Positions 30,169-35,592 of a stretch of 35,592 nucleotides of DNA are shown here, one piece after another. The notes under the pieces are model-generated. The model had not been told where the DNA came from. It saw only the letters and a list, made by a program, of their open reading frames with translations, and did no database searches. The position numbers were made by a program, and so were the translations under genes. This stretch comes from Perkinsus marinus ATCC 50983 (Eukaryota > Perkinsozoa > Perkinsida > Perkinsidae). The stretch spans positions 352,234-387,825 of the forward strand of contig NW_003213971.1 in NCBI RefSeq assembly GCF_000006405.1, in the 5' to 3' direction. Position 1 is the first letter of the stretch, and each line of letters opens with the position of its first letter.

Positions 30169-31226
30169 GGGCCTGTTTCACAAGGATACTTAATTTAAGG
30201 CGCCTTAAATATAGGAGCAACTTAAGGAGTTACTTAAGGTATACTTAAGAAGTACTCAACTCATTTCACAACGTTTAGGAGCAACTTAAGGAGCTCCTTA
30301 ACTTAAGGCGTACTTAAGTATCTACTTAACCATGGTTACAGGTATAGAATAGAATTACACGTTTACTTTCGTGGTGTAAATGCTACAGTGGTAAGGTTGT
30401 CTGTTTACCACTCGATCGGCGCAGTTCATATCTGAGGTATGCTGTTTCTATGGTCGTTTACTGTTTCGCAACTACTTTCCTCGATCATGGGTAAGGTATC
30501 AATGGTAAGTTACCATTGGTAACGATTTGCAAGGAGATTTCCCACGAATTACAATGTTAGCTAGAATAAGTCACTCAACGGTCCGCTAAGTAGAAAATAT
30601 ACTCATGTGAACTTAAGGTGACGCAAATCACTGAAATATCTCGAAGTCGCTGCAACTATCTGCGAACGTAGCTCTTGCGAAGAGCGTTCCCGACACCATC
30701 CACTGGAGCATCTGGGTCAATCAGAGTTATTCGAGATGACTGTGATTGACCCAGATCCTCATCTCCTGTTCACAAGCAGCAAACATTGCCTCCTCGACGT
30801 TTTGCAGTGGCTGATTCTTAAAGGTGACCATATTGTGAAGTTCGATTCGGCTTTTGCTGCGTGAAGGAAATGAACTCTTGGCTCGATTTCTTTGCCTCTC
30901 TGGACAAGTGGGAGAGCACCGTGCTGCCATTCGTAAGGTCTCCGGTTCGACCCCTGCGAGATGCAATATCAAAGCATCGTACTTCGAAGGGTCCCTGGTT
31001 CAACCCCTGTGGGCTGCAATATTCGAACACGGTACTTAAGTATCTATTTAGGTAGGGTCGGCTCTACCTTAATAAAATTTAAGGAATACTTAAGTTGCTC
31101 CTTGAGTACGCATGTTGTGAAATGCTTCTCGTGAATACTTAAGTATATGCACAGAAACTTAAGGCGCCTTAAGTATTCCTAAACTTAAGGCGCCTTAACG
31201 TGCTTACTTAAGTAGTGAAATAGGAT
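30169..31226. mobile_element. CTTAAG-rich inverted-repeat DNA element, about 1.06 kb
   Basis: The left end GGGCCTGTTTCACAAGGATAC mirrors the right end GTGAAATAGG (9 of 10 over CCTGTTTCAC). The first about 170 bp and last about 190 bp hold 13 of 14 CTTAAG hexamers, plus palindromes CTTAAGGCGCCTTAAG and close variants (30194-30209, about 31167-31200). The internal TTTCACAAC also recurs inverted. No transposase ORF; the interior carries tRNA-like pieces. The end sequence resembles invertebrate ISL2EU/Harbinger-type MITEs (from memory, unverified). No target duplication seen. Confidence 0.75.
30895..31025 (+). repeat. tRNA-derived imperfect tandem repeat with two B boxes
   Basis: GTGGGAGAGCACC (A-box-like) is followed at tRNA-like spacing by GGTTCGACCCC (B box). 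A related second unit, starting GGGTCCC, carries GGTTCAACCCC and the shared CTGC(A)ATAT(T/C) tail. It does not fold as a tRNA. Confidence 0.5.
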
Positions 31227-31230
31227 GTAA

Positions 31231-31740
31231 ATGACCACTATGACGCCAGCCACCCCGTGCAAAGGTAGATTCTGCTTCTTATGTGCATTTCAGCACAATA
31301 ATAGGGGGGTCCCCATCACTAGACCATCGTTTCGTTCTAAGATCGAGACGGTACGGGGCGATGAGGCAACCGATATGCTAGCTCTGAAGAACGTTCCATG
31401 CCAGATATGCTCAGCATGTAATATTGCCCTCGGAACAGATCCCAAGAAGTATATACAGAAGTGGGCCTGAGAAGGTGTACAGACTCGCCAGTCTCGGGAA
31501 CGCAAAGCAAAGCTGGGTATAAAGAATATCGCTCCACTGAATTGGCGTACCCTACCCTTCTGTGATGCTGCAAAAGGGACGGGCTGCTACTTTTGTGCTA
31601 AAAACTACAATGCCAACCGTCGCAAAGGATGGTATGGCAGACTCGAGAAAGACTCTGCCACTGTGACAGGCCTCGAATGTCAACCGAGTGGCAGTTCTTG
31701 TAGCAGTACTATGCCTGTCCTAATGCTTGTTGACAGAGGG
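31231..31740 (+). pseudogene. Duplicated Cys-rich module, possibly transposase-derived
   Basis: Two related segments: CKGRFCFLCAFQHNNRG then CQICSACNIALG (ORF 31231-31470), and after a stop AAKGTGCYFCAKNYNANRRKG (about 31570-31625). Spaced CxxC pairs suggest zinc binding, as in the C-terminal domains of some DNA transposases such as piggyBac. That assignment is inference. The in-frame stop between modules suggests decay. Confidence 0.35.
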
Positions 31741-31894
31741 GTTCTCGGTTTTTAAGGTCCCACTTCGACTGACTGAGTGCTAAGTTTCTCGCAGCTCTCG
31801 ATGTCAGCCAAACATGCTCTTCTGGTCGACGCGTCTCAGAAGGAGAACCTGGCTAGCCAAGTAAGCAGTGGATTGCTTTAAGAGTTGTCTCAAG

Positions 31895-32505
31895 AAACAC
31901 CGAGAAAGTCAGACTCGGATCTTACAGTGAGATTCCCACTAACTTGGGCTTTACACGGTGGGGAGGCGACGCACGCAAACGGGCTTCGTAGACTGAGGGG
32001 TGTGGACGCCCTGGAATGCGAGACACTTCTGATGTCTGAGAGCACAATCTGCGAAGCCGCTTTAAAGTTGATGCCACATTGAAGGGAGAGGACTAATTGA
32101 AGAGATAGTTTGAGTTTGATGAAAAACTGTGTACAAAATGACATCAACAGTGAAGAGTAAGTTGGGTTTTGCCGATACCTTGCGCGGTAGATAGAGGACT
32201 CACAGGTCTCGTGGCCTAATGGATAAGGCGTTGGTCTTCGGAACCAAAGATTGCGGGTTCGAGTCCCACCGAGATCGTTTTTCTTGACCGTGCAAGAATT
32301 CTCTTAAACACATTCCAAATCAACTCTCGACGCCGATAATACTCTGACGACGCCCAGCGTACCGTGTTCCTTTACTTCATCGGGGCATTCATTAGAGAAA
32401 AAGTTTTGCGACATCTCAAGCTGATGTTCTCAACCTAGCACGAGAAACCGACTTACGGAACTTGTCTCCAGTTGAACGTGACTCGTCCCCTCAACCTGGT
32501 CACAG
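31895..32505 (+). repeat. Segmental duplication, copy B (contains tRNA-Arg)
   Basis: Pairs with 27206-27851. It shares the THAN(G/E)LRRLRGVDA-encoding segment, the tRNA and about 215 bp downstream of it. Homology ends at CCTGGTCACAG (32505). Confidence 0.92.
32205..32277 (+). tRNA. tRNA-Arg (anticodon TCG), copy 2
   Basis: Same 73-nt structure as copy 1 with one substitution: the T-arm 5' strand reads GCGGG instead of GTGGG. This replaces a normal base of the stem (against CCCAC), so the outer T-stem pair changes to C-A. Terminator TTTTT follows. Probably functional but slightly weakened. Confidence 0.94.
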
Positions 32506-33538
32506 AACTTGCGAAATTCAAACTTGAGTGGAATTGTAACTCTGCAGGTTCCTGTGGAATCGATCGATTCTCCTGTATACTTTGATCGCACTATGAATCC
32601 AACGCATGCACGTATGTGGGAAAGAAACTTGTGGATGCAAAAGCATGCGAACTATCGCTTTGATCAATGGCATGCATCGTGATCGGCTGTTGGCTTGCTC
32701 CCGCATAACGCCAGCGGATGTCATACCGCATGTTTCCAGCTATACCCAATGCTGGTGTGGGAAAATATGCACATGCTCGACTACATGTGTGGGTGACGTC
32801 TGCGGAAATTCCGACAAAAAAGATTGAGGAAAATCTCGGTGCACTTACCCCTGAGTTCATATACAAACTTTTATAATTAGTGAGGAGATTCCTGAGTTCA
32901 GCTGAGGATTTATTCCAGCACTGCCTAATGCCGTTCCGCAGTAAGACCTATGACTGTGCTCGATTCATCGCATCTATCATAGACCGCTCAGTTATCCCCA
33001 TTCAAGGTTGCTGGAGAAAATGTTCTGCAACAAAAGCCGATTGACATTCTCTTAGATGAAGGTCTGTAGACATTCTGTTATCTGTAAGTTAGTGCACCCA
33101 TGCGAACCTTGACTATACTACTACCATACAACCCGTCTCGCAAAATGACGTCCAATTCCATGCTATTCAATCGAGTGCACTTTCTAGAAAAAACAGCCGA
33201 GAGCCACTACTTGCTGACTCTAATTGGAGTAAGGGAACCCCACTACCTCTCTTGTCAAATACAGATTACCGCGATGTTCAGATTCTATCATCCACTTGCC
33301 TGCCCTACGCCCCGATGGGCGCGTCGAACATATGCGCTCGGCCAGCCATCACTGATAGAGGCGAGTCAGTACAGCACATAGTGAAAGAAAGAGAGTTGCC
33401 TTTGGTAGATAACTTTCGAAAGTGTGATGCACTTCGGAATAGCCTGATAATCCCTTCTAGCGTTTATACACTCCAAACGCGAAGTCTTTGGGAATTAAAA
33501 GATACAGTTATGTTCACGAATGATACGATAAGACATTC
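32506..33538. other. Intergenic, one MITE
   Basis: About 1 kb. Holds family-1 copy k. ORFs on both strands (32518-32866 minus, 33100-33614 plus) show no recognisable domain; the plus one overlaps UNC-50 exon 8 antisense. Confidence 0.4.
32753..32923 (-). mobile_element. Family-1 hAT-like MITE copy k
   Basis: Minus orientation: on the plus strand it begins TGGTGTGGGAAAATATGC and ends TTCCAGCACTG. Flanks CCCAATGC (32745-32752) and CCTAATGC (32924-32931) match 7/8 as target duplication. Confidence 0.9.
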
Positions 33539-34759
33539 CTACACCCCCAGAATGTGGAAGAACTTCACGCTCAAGTTGGTGTGCATAAAAGTGAATACCA
33601 CCGCAAGCACCTGAAACACGTCGACGATGATTTCTGTGTTAGTCCACATTTGGTAGTACCAGACCGACTATTGCTGGATAGAGGAAGACTTGGGCATTTC
33701 GTATGAAAGGAAGAGTGGAGTAGCCTAAGCATGTTATATAAGAATAATACATCAAGGCTATGTAGCAGAGGGTGTTGGCAACTATACAGGAGACGAGACG
33801 ATCTGATAATAGCAGTGGGAAGAGGAAGTACTCCACCACATACCTGAGGGGGGAGAAGTGGTCATGGGGTACAAACTTACAGGCGACTTACAGTAGTAAG
33901 AAAGTTGGGAAGAAGGCGTTACAGTGGACGTCGAAGCTGTAGAGGAAAGGCACTCTCTGAATAAATAACGGGTAACCAGTCGTACTGGATGTTGGATAAA
34001 ATCCAAGATCGATTTTGGAAACGGTTTTAGAGGGTACGAGACAATTCCAAGACTATTTTTCTTGAGTATGTTTATCGAACGCCCCGGAAGAGTTTCCGTG
34101 TCCAGACCGCCACGACTGGTGTAGTAAAATTTACACCTTATAAAACATGCCGTGTGCGTTATATAGCCTCAGTTGACGTTGCCTCTACGACTACTAATAC
34201 TACTACCTGCTCTAATCCTTGAAAGGTCTTCACTCTAAGGTGTCGGTTTGCTACAAAATTACATCCCGCGGCCACTACTGACCCTAGTAGTAGGAAGTGT
34301 AGGACTATGCCGATGAGGAGGACTCTCAACACTTGAAGGAAAGTGTGAGAAAAACACACACCATAAGCTATGCCTGATACTGCCAGGAAGAGGATCTGAG
34401 ACTATCCACTGGCCTCTACTATGGTGCGAATGATTTCACCTGGATGACGACGAACGCTGGATCGTCTCTGGACCACCGACCCTTGGTCTGATGCCTGGCA
34501 AAACGCCATGGTGTTAGGGACCTTTTTTATGATACCTGTATATGGTCAGTTGACAAACCTTCCTCGGGGATATACAGAGGTAGACCATTTGAGAGAAGGT
34601 GTATTCCAAATCCATCTGCTTCTTGTAGAACATACGACGGAGGTATCTGAGGAGTGTTCAGGGAGGAGTGGTATGAGGAGCGGGAAAGGATGATGAGGGC
34701 AAGGCTTACTCCATGAGGGAGGAATAGGAGGAGTCTTGGCTGTAAGGCGGTAACATCAT
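33539..34759 (-). CDS. UNC-50 family Golgi membrane protein, about 8-9 exons
   Basis: Homologue of UNC-50/GMH1, a conserved multi-pass protein of Golgi/ER membranes linked to ARF-GEF recruitment and receptor trafficking. Exons: 34759-34710, 34646-34536, 34494-34440, 34395-34207, a missing short exon, 33936-33892, 33843-33660, 33610-33539. Family blocks in order: YLRRMFYKKQMDLEY, QMVYLCISPRKV, HQTKGRWSRDDPAF, a hydrophobic pair (VLRVLLIGIVLHFLLLG), NRHLRV, FDVHCNAFFPTFLLL, VANTLCYIALMYYSYIT, CLGYSTLPFIRNAQ and HTNLSVKFFHIL. Introns are 41-63 bp and phases agree except between 34207 and 33936. There the conserved EWGYA-type residues before FDVH must lie in a small exon I could not place. TACGACTG just before 33976 is one candidate. 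Starts with MMLPPYSQ. Confidence 0.9.
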
Positions 34760-35592
34760 ATTTATTCGTGCTGCACTGGATTGTTTTTGCACTGACGAGA
34801 CAACGGACGATTATGCTCGTGAGAAAATCCGATATCGGCCGTTTTAACACACTTTAAAACGGCTTCGTTGCCCGCTGGTCCGACAGTCGACAAAAAGTGG
34901 TCCGACTCTCGACAAAGCTTGTACGGAGGGCTGCGCGAGGAGAGTCGCGGGCCTTCGGCCCGCTATGAATGCCAGTGGTGTCTAGCTCTCTATACCGCGC
35001 CGGATCGATACTAAACTCGTTGGCACCCCTCATTTATAGCGACTACCGTCCGTACAACGCATTCAACGCGTTTGGGCGCGCGCTTAATTTTGTGGCGCGT
35101 GACGAGCCTTGGGTCCCAACTTGCGCCCACCCGAAAATTGCGTATACATGCGTGAGTACGCGGGCCTGCAGCCCGCTTTTGCTACTCCACTCATTACAAG
35201 TCTAAGTCACGTAGTGGCAAGAGAGAAATATTCATCCAAAGATGAGGCACAGGTTCGATCCTCGGCCGGGGCAGATTCTGCTAGCTTCATGCAACTTGCA
35301 AGAACAGCGCGCTTTGAGTCTGAAACGGCCGGGATCACTGTGGAAACAGTGGCTAATAAGCTGATGTCGCATTCCCACGGTATGTCTAGCAACTTACCTC
35401 TCAATCTGAAGGGACTTAGAATGACTGTGATACCTTTCAAGTTGGGAGCCCCAACCCGCTCTGCAATCGATCTGGAAGTCGCTAGTGACAAACGGTAAGC
35501 AATGCTTACTAAGCATGGTGTTTTTCTCGTTCATATCGTATTTCTCTGATGTTTGTACTATCTGGGGGGTTGGAATGGTATCATACCTTTAT
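34760..35592. other. GC-rich upstream region and unidentified ORF
   Basis: Upstream of the UNC-50 start: two GC hairpins, GCGGGCC-TTC-GGCCCGC (34947-34963) and GCGGGC-CTGCA-GCCCGC (35160-35176). A tRNA-like A/B-box stretch follows (about 35200-35275, GGTTCGATCCT). The open frame 35109-35498 has no recognised domain and is not called as a gene. Confidence 0.4.

Noticed and set aside
33100-33614. Plus-strand ORF of about 120 aa
   Set aside because: No domain recognised, and it overlaps UNC-50 exon 8 on the opposite strand.
34947-35176. GC hairpins as bacterial-type terminators
   Set aside because: Genes here are eukaryotic and the hairpins are not followed by T-runs in a useful position.

Overview
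The window is nuclear DNA from a eukaryotic microbe. Genes are broken by many short GT-AG introns, most of them 41-52 bp. There are Pol III tRNA genes, Ty3/gypsy remnants and many small non-autonomous DNA transposons. No operon structure or bacterial ribosome-binding sites are seen. My best guess is an alveolate such as Perkinsus, from the tiny introns, the secreted pepsin-like protease and the general look; this is inference only.

Layout. 48-1224 (-): a Yippee (YPEL) zinc protein in four exons. 1943-4055 (-): a DHHC palmitoyltransferase with a tRNA-Gly gene antisense inside its first intron. 4257-5658 (-): an unrecognised multi-exon membrane protein. 6596-7136 (-): a small two-exon gene whose intron is a transposon. 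7.1-13.2 kb: repeats, hairpins, a CTA microsatellite and an unidentified acidic gene (about 10.06-11.19 kb). 13189-14310 (-): a secreted pepsin-like aspartic protease. 15.2-17.9 kb: a dead Ty3/gypsy RT fragment and a 600-bp element with long inverted repeats. 18286-20345 (+): an RBMX2/Ist3-type spliceosomal RRM protein in ten exons. 20440-27037 (+): a BCCIP/Bcp1 gene, present almost twice because two overlapping contigs are joined by 100 N. 27.2-32.5 kb: a segmental duplication carrying tRNA-Arg(TCG), an integrase/LTR remnant, gamma-glutamyl hydrolase (28762-29766, -) and a CTTAAG-rich inverted-repeat element. 33539-34759 (-): an UNC-50 homologue.

Exon models were built by hand from splice signals, reading phase and family conservation. 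RBMX2 (292 aa), BCCIP (323 aa) and YPEL (158 aa) close perfectly in phase. The YPEL model restores the family spacing C-X2-C-X52-C-X2-C exactly.

The main discovery candidate is a family of about 150-240-bp hAT-like MITEs (family 1: ends CAGTGTTGGAA / TTCCCACACTG, 8-bp target duplications). They sit largely inside introns. In several genes the element's own end forms the 3' splice site, and in one gene the intron is essentially the element. This is what introner-type, intron-creating transposons look like. A second MITE family (family 2: GGAGTTTCACCCGT ends) fills the other long introns, so intron length is set by transposon load.
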